From the NCBI GenBank assembly GCA_013002595.1, contig JABDJG010000473.1, forward strand, positions 1-39,970: DNA of 39,970 bases. Direction: 5' to 3'. Positions 31,832-39,462 of this stretch are shown here, one piece after another. The notes beneath the pieces are model-generated. The model was not told where the DNA came from and made no database searches. It saw only the letters and a list, made by a program, of their open reading frames with translations. A program made the position numbers and the translations under genes. Source of the stretch: Hyphomicrobiales bacterium (GTDB lineage Bacteria; Pseudomonadota; Alphaproteobacteria; Rhizobiales; Aestuariivirgaceae). The first letter of the stretch is position 1. Each line of letters starts with the position of its first letter.

Positions 31832-32773
31832 ATGGAATCTGAAGTCGCTCATAAAGATGCAACCGATCAACTGCTGCGGCCGGCCGGCTTCAAGCTCGAC
31901 GACTGGCCGGCATTCAGCGCGGCGATTGAGCAGGCTGCCGAATTGTTCGGACGTATGCTGGGTAAATTGGTGACGGGTGAATTGACGATTGAGGTCGCAG
32001 AGGTCGTGGCCGGACCGGCCGGCAATCTGATCGATCAGGACCAGGCATACGTGACAAACGTTGTGCATGCACCAGGATGGGATGCCAAACTGCTCGTTGG
32101 CACGTCGAGAAACTCGGCCTTGCGCGTTGTCGAGATGTTTTTCGGAGGCAGCGGACCGGCTGACGGTCTTGCCGTTGACCGCGATTGCAGCAGAATTGAG
32201 TTGGCAGCTGTCGGGTTGATGTTCCGGTATCTGGCCGCGGTGCTGCAATCCAGTTTTGCGCCGATCGCCGATCCTGAAATGGAGCCGGGTACGTGTGTGG
32301 ACGAGGTGATACTTGATGACCTCGGCGGCCCGGAAGAGCCGATCGTCATAGTGCGGTTGGCGTGCGTGCTCATGGAGCAAAACATCGAGGTGTTCATCGC
32401 TGTCGCGCAGCGAACGCTGTCGGCTGTCGGCGACCCATTGCGAATGGTTGTCGAAGATGCGGCTGAAGCAAGCGATCCAAAGTGGTCGGAGCATTTTGAT
32501 CGCCAGTTCCGGCGTGCCGATGTGGACTTGACGGCAGTCATGGATGGCGGTGCCTTGACGCTGGATGAAGTGTCACGTCTGCGCGCCGGGCAAGTGCTTG
32601 AACTGGAGGCAACGGTCGACAGCTTGATCAAGGTCGATTGTAACGGTCATCCGATGCTGTGGTGCCGTCTTGGACAGGCCGATGGCTCGTTCATGCTCAA
32701 GGTCGAACAGTTCTTTGATGCCGAACAGGATCTGATGGAAGAATTGCTAACCGCCACCGCGGTCAAAAATTAG
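31832..32773 (+). CDS. fliM: Flagellar switch protein FliM (divergent, rhizobial type)
   Basis: FliM joins FliG and FliN in the C ring and is the usual CheY receptor. The 313-residue product has a middle CheC-like domain (about 50-210, with VEMFFGGSGP and IELAAVGLMFRYLAAVLQSS) and a C-terminal SpoA domain (LTLDEVSRLRAGQVLELEAT). The N-terminus lacks the LSQxEIDALL peptide that binds CheY in enterics. No strong ribosome site precedes the ATG, so the start is less sure than the family. Confidence 0.86.
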   Translation: MESEVAHKDATDQLLRPAGFKLDDWPAFSAAIEQAAELFGRMLGKLVTGELTIEVAEVVAGPAGNLIDQDQAYVTNVVHAPGWDAKLLVGTSRNSALRVVEMFFGGSGPADGLAVDRDCSRIELAAVGLMFRYLAAVLQSSFAPIADPEMEPGTCVDEVILDDLGGPEEPIVIVRLACVLMEQNIEVFIAVAQRTLSAVGDPLRMVVEDAAEASDPKWSEHFDRQFRRADVDLTAVMDGGALTLDEVSRLRAGQVLELEATVDSLIKVDCNGHPMLWCRLGQADGSFMLKVEQFFDAEQDLMEELLTATAVKN

Positions 32774-32789
32774 GTTGGAGTAGTAAAGC

Positions 32790-33173
32790 ATGCAGGAGAC
32801 GCAACCCGAAATCGAAGTCATGCAGGTGGCCGAAGATACAGCCGATGGCACCGATGCGCCGCAATCCGGTCAACCGGCGTCCTCGCCGGGCCAGAATTTG
32901 GACATCGTCATGCAGATCCCCGTTTCAGTTGATGTGAGGCTGGGGTCAACGAATATGCCCGTCTCGCGGCTGATGAAACTTGGGCGAGGGTCGGTCGTGG
33001 CGCTTGATCGCAAGGTGGGCGAACCGATTGATGTTGTGGTGAACGGGCGGGTCATCGCGCGTGGTGAAGTCGTCTTGCTGGAAGACGGCAGTTCCCGATT
33101 TGGTATTTCATTGACGGAGATTGTCAACGCCGGGCCTTCACAGAAGTCATCCAATGACGATGGAACGCAATGA
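32790..33173 (+). CDS. fliN: Flagellar switch protein FliN
   Basis: FliN forms the base of the C ring. The 127-residue product has an acidic, variable N-terminus and a SpoA domain from about 45 on: IVMQIPVSVDVRLGSTNMPV, SRLMKLGRGSVVALDRKVGE, IDVVVNGRVIARGEVVLLED and SRFGISLTEIV. A GGAG site precedes ATG 32790. The stop overlaps the fliG start by four bases. Confidence 0.94.
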   Translation: MQETQPEIEVMQVAEDTADGTDAPQSGQPASSPGQNLDIVMQIPVSVDVRLGSTNMPVSRLMKLGRGSVVALDRKVGEPIDVVVNGRVIARGEVVLLEDGSSRFGISLTEIVNAGPSQKSSNDDGTQ

Positions 33174-34198
33174 GCGCAGAAACTGCGGTCAACAGCAAGG
33201 TTTATTCAAGGCCGCTGAAGGGGTCTGAGAAAGTAGCTATTCTTCTGCTTGCTCTGGATCGCTCGTTGGCCAGCCAGTTGCTTCACCATTTCGAACCGGA
33301 TGAAATCACTACAATTCGTTCTGCGGCTGACAGCCTGGAACCGATTACTGCTTCTGATCTGGAATCGATTGTCGAGGAGTTCGCGAAGCAGTTCTCTTCT
33401 GGTTTGGGTTTTGTTGGAAAGCCCGGCGAGCTTCACAGTTTGCTGGAGACGGCGTTAGGTTCACCAGAGGAAACTGAAATACCCGAAGGAGATGATCCAG
33501 AACAGGCCGTCGAGTCAACGTCAGTGTGGGTGCAACTGGCCGAGATATCGATCGAAGAAGTTCTGCTGCCGTTCCTGCTGGAACAACACCCACAGACGGT
33601 AACGATTATTTTGTCGAATATGACGTCGGAAGTTTCAGCCAAGATCGTCGCGCAGTTGCCTGACAACCTTAGCGCCGAGATCATGCGCCGTATGTTGAGC
33701 CTCAAACAGGTGCACGAAGATGTCCTGTCGTTGATAGAAGATACGTTGCGGGAGGAGCTGCTGGCCGAGGAGGAGGAAGGCGCGGCAAATGCCGGCCATT
33801 CGCGTATCGCCAACATGATCAACCGGATGGATGGCGATCAACGCCAGCAGATCATCGACAATATTACAGCTGCGGCGCCGGAAGAGGCAGAAGCCATCAA
33901 GAAACTGCTGTTCTCGTTCGAGGACATCGAGGAATTGTCCGAGGAGGCCTGTCAGATACTTTTTGGCACGGTCCCGACCGAGGTGACTGTCATGGCGTTG
34001 CATGAAACAGAAAGTGGTTTGCGAGAAAAAATCCTCTCATCGCTGTCCGCAAGATCGCGGCGGATGGTCGAAGCTGAACTGAACGGTGCATCGGATATCG
34101 CGACGGAAGATATCAAGGAAGCCCGTCTCAAGGTTTCAGGCACAGCCCTCAGCCTGATCGAAAGCGAACAGATCCAGATCGAAGAAGAAGGCGATTGA
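33170..34198 (+). CDS. fliG: Flagellar motor switch protein FliG
   Basis: FliG transmits torque from MotA to the rotor. The 342-residue length is normal. It has the N-terminal FliF-binding domain (LKGSEKVAILLLALDRSLAS), the central domain (LLPFLLEQHPQTVTIILSNM) and the charged C-terminal torque domain (LLFSFEDIEELSEEACQILF, LREKILSSLSARSRRMVEAE). It overlaps fliN by four bases and precedes flhB by 36. Confidence 0.95.
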   Translation: MSAETAVNSKVYSRPLKGSEKVAILLLALDRSLASQLLHHFEPDEITTIRSAADSLEPITASDLESIVEEFAKQFSSGLGFVGKPGELHSLLETALGSPEETEIPEGDDPEQAVESTSVWVQLAEISIEEVLLPFLLEQHPQTVTIILSNMTSEVSAKIVAQLPDNLSAEIMRRMLSLKQVHEDVLSLIEDTLREELLAEEEEGAANAGHSRIANMINRMDGDQRQQIIDNITAAAPEEAEAIKKLLFSFEDIEELSEEACQILFGTVPTEVTVMALHETESGLREKILSSLSARSRRMVEAELNGASDIATEDIKEARLKVSGTALSLIESEQIQIEEEGD

Positions 34199-34234
34199 GG
34201 CAATTTCCGCCAACAGGACAATTGAACGACATTC

Positions 34235-35329
34235 ATGTCTGATCAACCTGACGACGACAGTAAAACCGAAGAAGCAACCTCCAAGAAGATCCAGGACGCG
34301 GTCGACAAGGGCAATTTGCCGTTCGCCAAGGAGGCGCCGGTATTCACTTCCATGGTGGGCATGTTGATGGTCATGATATTTGTCATCGTGGACGGTGCCC
34401 GGCGGTTGTCCTCGGTGTTTGCAAGACTGATCGAGAACCCCGGCTTATGGTCGTTTTCGGCCGGCGAAGACACCGTCATCCTGCTGTATTCACTCATCGG
34501 CGAGGTCGGCAGGCTGCTGATGCCTGTTATCGGTATTCTGCTGATTGCCGGGCTGGCCGGCTCGCTGTTTCAGAATACGCCGAGCATTGTCGTTGAGCGG
34601 ATACGACCGAAATGGTCGAAGCTGTCGATCCGTGAAGGCTGGAAGCGCATTTTCGGATCGCAAGGGCGCATTGAGTTTCTCAAATCGGTGTTCAAGTTCT
34701 CCCTGGTTGCAATAGTGGCTGCTGTCCTGCTGCGCACCGCCAAGGGGGACGTGATCACGGCGATGTTTGTAGATCCATTCCAGGTTCCGGCAATGATTCT
34801 CACATTGTCGATGAAGCTGCTCGGCGCTATTTGCGCGGCCACGCTGTTGCTAGCGGCGGCCGATGTTGTGTGGTCACGGCGTCTGTGGCGCGAAAAACTG
34901 AAGATGACCAAGCAGGAAGTCAAGGACGAGCACAAGCAGACGGATGGCGATCCGATCGTCAAGGCGCGTCTGCGCTCGATAGCCTGGGATCGCCAGCGCA
35001 GGCGGATGATGTCATCTGTTCCGCAGGCGACCCTGGTGATTGCGAACCCAACCCATTATGCCATAGCGCTGAGATATGTACCTGAAGAGGCCGGCGCGCC
35101 TCTGGTCCTGGCCAAAGGCAAGGACCTGATCGCCCTGAAAATTCGTGAGGTGGCCGCCGAGCACAACGTACCGGTGATCGAAGACAAGCCTCTGGCAAGG
35201 TCGATGTTCGATGTTGTCGAGGTCGACCAGATGATTCCCGCTGAGTTTTATCAGGCCGTTGCAGAAATAATTTTCTATCTCAATGAACAGGCTGCGAGGC
35301 GATTGCCGGCAGTGACAAGATATGGGTGA
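34235..35329 (+). CDS. flhB: Flagellar export switch protein FlhB
   Basis: FlhB sets the switch from hook to filament export and is cut in its own NPTH loop. The 364-residue product starts DDDSKTEEATSKKIQDAVDK and has four membrane helices. The NPTH motif starts at Asn271 (LVIANPTHYAIALRY), so autocleavage should occur. FliK at 14656 is the expected partner. The operon continues with one short gene. Confidence 0.96.
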   Translation: MSDQPDDDSKTEEATSKKIQDAVDKGNLPFAKEAPVFTSMVGMLMVMIFVIVDGARRLSSVFARLIENPGLWSFSAGEDTVILLYSLIGEVGRLLMPVIGILLIAGLAGSLFQNTPSIVVERIRPKWSKLSIREGWKRIFGSQGRIEFLKSVFKFSLVAIVAAVLLRTAKGDVITAMFVDPFQVPAMILTLSMKLLGAICAATLLLAAADVVWSRRLWREKLKMTKQEVKDEHKQTDGDPIVKARLRSIAWDRQRRRMMSSVPQATLVIANPTHYAIALRYVPEEAGAPLVLAKGKDLIALKIREVAAEHNVPVIEDKPLARSMFDVVEVDQMIPAEFYQAVAEIIFYLNEQAARRLPAVTRYG

Positions 35330-35333
35330 GCTA

Positions 35334-35810
35334 ATGCAAAGAGAAGCCGGTAGACACATGCAAGATTGCGAACAACTGCTCGCCCGGGCCCTGGTGGGCT
35401 TTGCGGCCGAATTGAGAATTATCGACGTTGTCCATTTGATCGCGGACATCCACCTGGAACGTCATGGCCATCTGGAAGACATGATCAACTCGGCAGCGGA
35501 ATTGTTCTTCAAATCCGGCACCCTCAAATTCTCCAAGGCCGGCCACGTGGAAATCAATTGGGGGAGTGCAGCGGCTGTCACGGTCTGCATGCAATTTTGT
35601 CATGAGCAGGTCGTTGCGCATTTTGATCTGCTGATTGAATCCGACGGGGCAGGGGTGCAGCTAAAACTGCTGGATACAAATACAGCAGGTGGCGAAAATG
35701 TGTGCCGCACCACACAACTCGCCGAGGCCCTGGCCGATGCCCAGCTGTTCCTGCCGTTCGAGGTCATATCCCGCTATCAACGAAATGTGCTGCAAGGCGA
35801 ACTTCTTTAA
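35334..35810 (+). CDS. Conserved-looking orphan protein at the end of the flhB operon
   Basis: The 158-residue product has no signal peptide, membrane helix or motif I recognise. It appears mixed alpha/beta, with AELRIIDVVHLIADIHLERH, GHLEDMINSAAELFFKSGTL and AVTVCMQFCHEQVVAHFDLL. I chose ATG 35334 because GGTGAG just before it pairs well with the 16S tail; ATG 35322, overlapping the flhB stop, is an alternative. Position makes a motility link likely but no more can be said. Confidence 0.65.
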   Translation: MQREAGRHMQDCEQLLARALVGFAAELRIIDVVHLIADIHLERHGHLEDMINSAAELFFKSGTLKFSKAGHVEINWGSAAAVTVCMQFCHEQVVAHFDLLIESDGAGVQLKLLDTNTAGGENVCRTTQLAEALADAQLFLPFEVISRYQRNVLQGELL

Positions 35811-35841
35811 ATCGACTTCAAGTTGCGGGGCGCGGCATGCT

Positions 35842-36795
35842 TCAATTGAAGAAACCTGCCAGTTTTACCTGCTGACCGCCCAATCCCTGCTTGAATTTCC
35901 TCACACCGGCCGCGCCTTCGTCGTTCACGCCGCCGAGGTCAAAGTCAGTGATGCCTCTTGCCTTGAGTTGCACGATAGCCTGCCAGAGCAGCTGATGGTG
36001 TGCACCCAGTTTGCGCCCGCCGGCACTGGTCCAGCCGATCTGATAGGTCGCCGATGTGCCGTGTAGCAGTATCAAGATGCCCGCAACGACTTGCCCGTCC
36101 TGTGTTGCATTCCAGATCACCGCCTCTTGCCGTGGCACCATGGATTGCAGCAGTGCAGTGAGCAGTTTAATGGGCGGGCCACTATAGGACTTTTCGAGAC
36201 GGTCGGTTTCGTAGGCCTTCATGAACGGAGCCGAACTTGCGCCGGTCCAGTCGTCGGTCACAATCAGGCTGCTGCGCTCGGATTTCGACAGGACATTGCG
36301 CCATTTGCCATTCAGACCGGCACGGAGCGTTTCCACGGTGCCGGTCAGATCAAGCCAGATTGTTTGATAGCCTTCAAAGTTCGACTTGCGGACGTATCCA
36401 GATGTCGTGATTGTTGCCCTATTGTCCTTGTTGTCTACAACCTCGGGCAGCAGGCGGATTTTGCGTCCGATGCGCCTTGGAAATTCTTGAGCAAGTGCCC
36501 GGAAGAACGCGGCCAGATGGTCTGGAGTGCCAAAGCCGGCAAACCACAATGGCCCCCGGTCGAGACTGATTGCATGCACCAGGTTCTTGATGACACCGAC
36601 CTCGGCCAGCTGAACCAGCCCGGCCTCGCATCCATCGATCTTGACGATACCGTGCCGGGCGCCGATCTGATTGGCCGCCCGGTTGGCCAGTGCGTACGGG
36701 TAGTGCTGCAACAGTGTGGAACGCCGAATGGATCTAAAATAGTCTTCCCATGTTGCAAGCGGTACGGGTGCCCAATCGATTTCACAGATTGCCAT
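35842..36795 (-). CDS. FemAB/GNAT-fold transferase in the RiPP cluster
   Basis: The 317-residue product resembles FemAB-like proteins: a GNAT-type fold with LNGKWRNVLSKSERSSLIVT in the middle and a C-terminal LLWQAIVQLKARGITDFDLG followed by GVNDEGAAGVRKFKQGLGG. That last pattern (fDLGG..-.GV.-FK.G.G) is the FemAB hallmark. FemAB proteins move amino acids from aminoacyl-tRNA to peptides; other members of the fold acylate. It is the last gene of the YcaO cluster. I prefer ATG 36795; an in-frame TTG at 36837 lies within a dispersed repeat, which suggests that part is not coding. Confidence 0.72.
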   Translation of the reverse strand: MAICEIDWAPVPLATWEDYFRSIRRSTLLQHYPYALANRAANQIGARHGIVKIDGCEAGLVQLAEVGVIKNLVHAISLDRGPLWFAGFGTPDHLAAFFRALAQEFPRRIGRKIRLLPEVVDNKDNRATITTSGYVRKSNFEGYQTIWLDLTGTVETLRAGLNGKWRNVLSKSERSSLIVTDDWTGASSAPFMKAYETDRLEKSYSGPPIKLLTALLQSMVPRQEAVIWNATQDGQVVAGILILLHGTSATYQIGWTSAGGRKLGAHHQLLWQAIVQLKARGITDFDLGGVNDEGAAGVRKFKQGLGGQQVKLAGFFN

Positions 36796-36803
36796 GTGCG
36801 TTG

Positions 36804-36835
36804 CCAGCAGACGCGAAAACCCGGTCAAATGATTC
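36804..36835. repeat. Single arm of the dispersed repeat found after fliP
   Basis: CCAGCAGACGCGAAAACCCG and the next twelve bases match 7263-7294 at 29 of 32 positions and the reverse complement of the other arm (about 7176-7207) at 30 of 32. This solitary arm lies in the gap before the FemAB-like gene. Confidence 0.6.
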
Positions 36836-36879
36836 AATTTAACAATGAACCGCTCTGGTGCCGAAGCTGTCTGTTCGGT

Positions 36880-37326
36880 TTATTTTCTGGTCTGCTGCGC
36901 CAGGATACTATTTGCCTCCACCCGGGCCATATCGACGAGATATGCCAGGAACTTCAGATCAGCCGCAAGACAGATGTCTTTGAGCTCTTCCGCCATATTG
37001 TGCACGTACAGCACAACATCCGATTTGCTTGCTTTGGACTCCAACCATACTTTTGAAATTTCTTGTTTGCCGGCAGATTCCATTTGTTCGGTTGTCGCGC
37101 CACTTGTGGTCGGCGCATCGTGCTGATCCTGTCCGGATGGTTCTCGCAACTCGGTTGTCAGCAACTCATAGAGTTCCGTGATGTTGGGGTCATCCAGCGA
37201 GGCAATGTCTTGTTGTAACGAGGTTGCCTTGTCGAGAACGTGTGTCCTAACGCATTTGCCCAGATGCGGGTTCGCAATGTGGCCCGCATCCTCAGTTTGC
37301 AAGAAAGTTGGTTGTCTCTTATTCAT
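36880..37326 (-). CDS. Unknown 148-residue helical protein in the RiPP cluster
   Basis: The product has a polar N-terminal half with no clear fold and a C-terminal amphipathic part, VVLYVHNMAEELKDICLAAD followed by LKFLAYLVDMARVEANSIL. That pattern resembles, from memory, small alphaproteobacterial proteins of unknown role ending in YLLDMARLEA. It has one Cys in each half and no signal peptide. I chose ATG 37326 because GGGACGG precedes it; the frame runs further upstream, overlapping tfuA. It may be a partner protein of the modification enzymes. Confidence 0.6.
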   Translation of the reverse strand: MNKRQPTFLQTEDAGHIANPHLGKCVRTHVLDKATSLQQDIASLDDPNITELYELLTTELREPSGQDQHDAPTTSGATTEQMESAGKQEISKVWLESKASKSDVVLYVHNMAEELKDICLAADLKFLAYLVDMARVEANSILAQQTRK

Positions 37327-37397
37327 TACTGCCGTCCCGTCATTTTTGTGTTGTCGATTGCCGGTAGCCGGTTCAATCAGGTTAAAAAGGTTTGCCC

Positions 37398-38144
37398 CTA
37401 GTGCGATTGGTTCGGAGCGGCGTTTTCGATTTCTGAGATCATGGCACGCCACTGGGATGATTGACTGAAACTCCAATCGTCTGGAGGAACACACTTCGTT
37501 TCAGGTAACTTGATCCACTCTACTAACTGCATTGCGTCTTGCTGCTTTATGTTGACCTTATGTTGATTGGCCCACGCAATCAGGCGTTGGACCCTTCGCA
37601 GCTCGATGATGGGCAAACTGCCCAGGACTGATGAGAAATTTAACTCCGCGTAGTGTGTCCGGCGTGCCGCAGTCGTGGCCGACTGCCATTCCAGCGTCGA
37701 GATCATCTTGTCTGCACGCATGGCATTGAGAGTGGCCAGGATGTTCACGCGAGGCTCAGACAGAGGCTGATAGCCAAATTCGTGTGTTGCATGCACCAGG
37801 GCCACATCGGAATCGTCGACCAGTTCTCCAGCCTGATACATCTGGAATACCTGCCCGATGCCGATCATCCCGAACGGGGCACATTCCGCGGCGCGAAGAG
37901 CGCCCATGCTGGCGGCGCCGGCGACCGACACGCCTTCGGACAACGCAAATAGAATTTCCTTGTGCCAAACCGACCGGGTCTGTTCAAAGCAGCCATCGAT
38001 AATTCCGATGGTGGATGCACCATTCAGCACCGCCTTGGCAACATCGCCCCAAACAACGGGCCCGGCGATAATCAGTTCAGGATCCTCTTGTTGAACTTGA
38101 TCGATCATTCCGGCCAGACTGGGGCCTGCGAACAAAATCCTCAC
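37398..38144 (-). CDS. tfuA: TfuA-like protein, YcaO partner for thioamide formation
   Basis: The 248-residue product shows the TfuA core: TIGIIDGCFEQTRSVWHKEI, LFALSEGVSVAGAASMGALR, AAECAPFGMIGIGQVFQMYQ and an acidic DDSDVALVHATHEFGY. TfuA was first known from the trifolitoxin system of Rhizobium; family work shows it helps YcaO by freeing sulfide from a thiocarboxylated carrier for backbone thioamidation. The GTG start overlaps the ycaO TGA, so the two are translationally coupled, as expected for partners. Confidence 0.92.
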   Translation of the reverse strand: MRILFAGPSLAGMIDQVQQEDPELIIAGPVVWGDVAKAVLNGASTIGIIDGCFEQTRSVWHKEILFALSEGVSVAGAASMGALRAAECAPFGMIGIGQVFQMYQAGELVDDSDVALVHATHEFGYQPLSEPRVNILATLNAMRADKMISTLEWQSATTAARRTHYAELNFSSVLGSLPIIELRRVQRLIAWANQHKVNIKQQDAMQLVEWIKLPETKCVPPDDWSFSQSSQWRAMISEIENAAPNQSH

Positions 38145-39385
38145 GCTGCGACCCCTTGCATGTGGCGAAGGCCGCGCTGGGTTATCTGAACGCGGTTGCC
38201 CTGAAGAGGAACCTGAAGTTCATCGGCGATCACACGAACGACGTGAATGCCAAATTCCTGCGCATCCAATTCGACGACCAGTATCTGTTCGATGCCAACC
38301 GAATTCAGCCGATCCGTTAAGTCCTCGACCTTTTGTTTCATGCTAGCCGGTTCGGCCGGGCTCCGGGAACTGGCTTGCGCTCGGCCAGGACGTGCATAGG
38401 AATTCGGCCGACTGTCCGGTAGGTCGTGGAGTTTTTCAGCCTCATAGTGCTCGGCGCGAATATCGTCTCGTGCACCAGCGACCAGGGCCAATCGGGCTTG
38501 GGCGGCCTCCGTGATGGCCTTGACCATGGCGCGCCCTGCATCGGGATGACACCCGCATCCGCCACACTTGCTGCCGGTCTGGCCCGCAGCTTCATGGCGG
38601 TAATGTTTGGGTTCCAGCAAGGCCAGAAATGCGGGTAATTCAGTGTCTGAGTGCATATGAAACATACGCAGACTCAAGCCAGCAGCCTCGATCAGTTGTA
38701 ACAGCGCGGGCAGGTGTACGTCTTCTTGCCCCGTTGGCTGAAATTCAGAGTTACGCAGATTCTGCTTGGGCAGAAACTGCATATTGGCCAACGCATCTCT
38801 TTCAATGAGCTCGCATAAGGCATGAAACACTGCTTCATCATGGGTGTTGCCGGATGCAAGGCCGTCAGATGCAACATAAAATGCATCGTGATAGCCGGTC
38901 GGGGACTCGCGGTGATCGAGGCCGACCAGGGACCAGGGCACAAATGTAAGGTCATCTGTTCCAAGGTTCCTGGCTTGCTTCCAGGCCGTGGTTTCAAACG
39001 CTGCAAATCGATGAGGGTGGCAACGGGCAATTGACGCCAGATCGATGATGGGTTGCCCTGAACGGTTCAAGGAATCAAACGATGTCCAAACGACTGTGTC
39101 TGGCAGGCGCTCGGCGATCGCCGTCTCTGCGGCTTCCATCGCAGCCGAGATCATCGCTGAATCAATATCCGGTCCCTTGCCCAGACTAACAGAAAGGCTG
39201 TGTGAGTTTGGACGCACAGCCAACGCCACCGGAATGCCTAGGTGATCCAGGCCGGTTAGTTCTCCAAGCCGCGATATGCCAAGGCTGTGGAAATGCGGCC
39301 GCAAGCGAGCCAATGTCTGGCGAGCGCCACATGATCTGTCATTGTGCAGGCTACTTGGACTTCGAACGGCATACTGTTGTGACAT
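38141..39385 (-). CDS. ycaO: YcaO-family ATP-dependent cyclodehydratase/thioamide synthase
   Basis: YcaO enzymes activate a peptide backbone amide with ATP. The 414-residue product has the motifs SLGKGPDIDSAMISAAMEAA (68-87), SDGLASGNTHDEAVFHALCE (173-192) with LIERDA, and HPDAGRAMVKAITEAAQARL followed by ALVAGARDD (280-308). The C-terminus (VPLQGNRVQITQRGLRHMQG) lacks the PxPxP tail of azoline-forming members, which fits a thioamide role with TfuA. An unusual CGGCGCH (274-280) precedes the last motif. ATG 39385 has a GGAG site; a longer frame to 39433 is unlikely. Confidence 0.92.
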   Translation of the reverse strand: MSQQYAVRSPSSLHNDRSCGARQTLARLRPHFHSLGISRLGELTGLDHLGIPVALAVRPNSHSLSVSLGKGPDIDSAMISAAMEAAETAIAERLPDTVVWTSFDSLNRSGQPIIDLASIARCHPHRFAAFETTAWKQARNLGTDDLTFVPWSLVGLDHRESPTGYHDAFYVASDGLASGNTHDEAVFHALCELIERDALANMQFLPKQNLRNSEFQPTGQEDVHLPALLQLIEAAGLSLRMFHMHSDTELPAFLALLEPKHYRHEAAGQTGSKCGGCGCHPDAGRAMVKAITEAAQARLALVAGARDDIRAEHYEAEKLHDLPDSRPNSYARPGRAQASSRSPAEPASMKQKVEDLTDRLNSVGIEQILVVELDAQEFGIHVVRVIADELQVPLQGNRVQITQRGLRHMQGVAA

Positions 39386-39420
39386 ACATTCAACGCTCCG
39401 GGTTCTCGAAAGGCGAACAA

Positions 39421-39454
39421 ATCCGATGGCCAATTTCCGGCGTGACCATCGGAT
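39421..39454 (-). promoter_or_regulatory. Hairpin between precursor gene and ycaO (attenuator or mRNA-stability element)
   Basis: On the minus strand ATCCGATGG and CCATCGGAT form a perfect nine-pair stem with a 16-base loop, beginning nine bases after the precursor stop. There is no long T run, so partial read-through or protection of the precursor mRNA is more likely than full termination. Such a site would give more precursor than enzyme. Confidence 0.5.
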
Positions 39455-39462
39455 CTAGAAGT

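Noticed and set aside
35839..35852. CTTCAATTGAAG-type palindrome at the end of the FemAB-like gene as a terminator
   Set aside because: It is a loop-less palindrome inside the last codons with no T run, so it cannot form a normal terminator hairpin.
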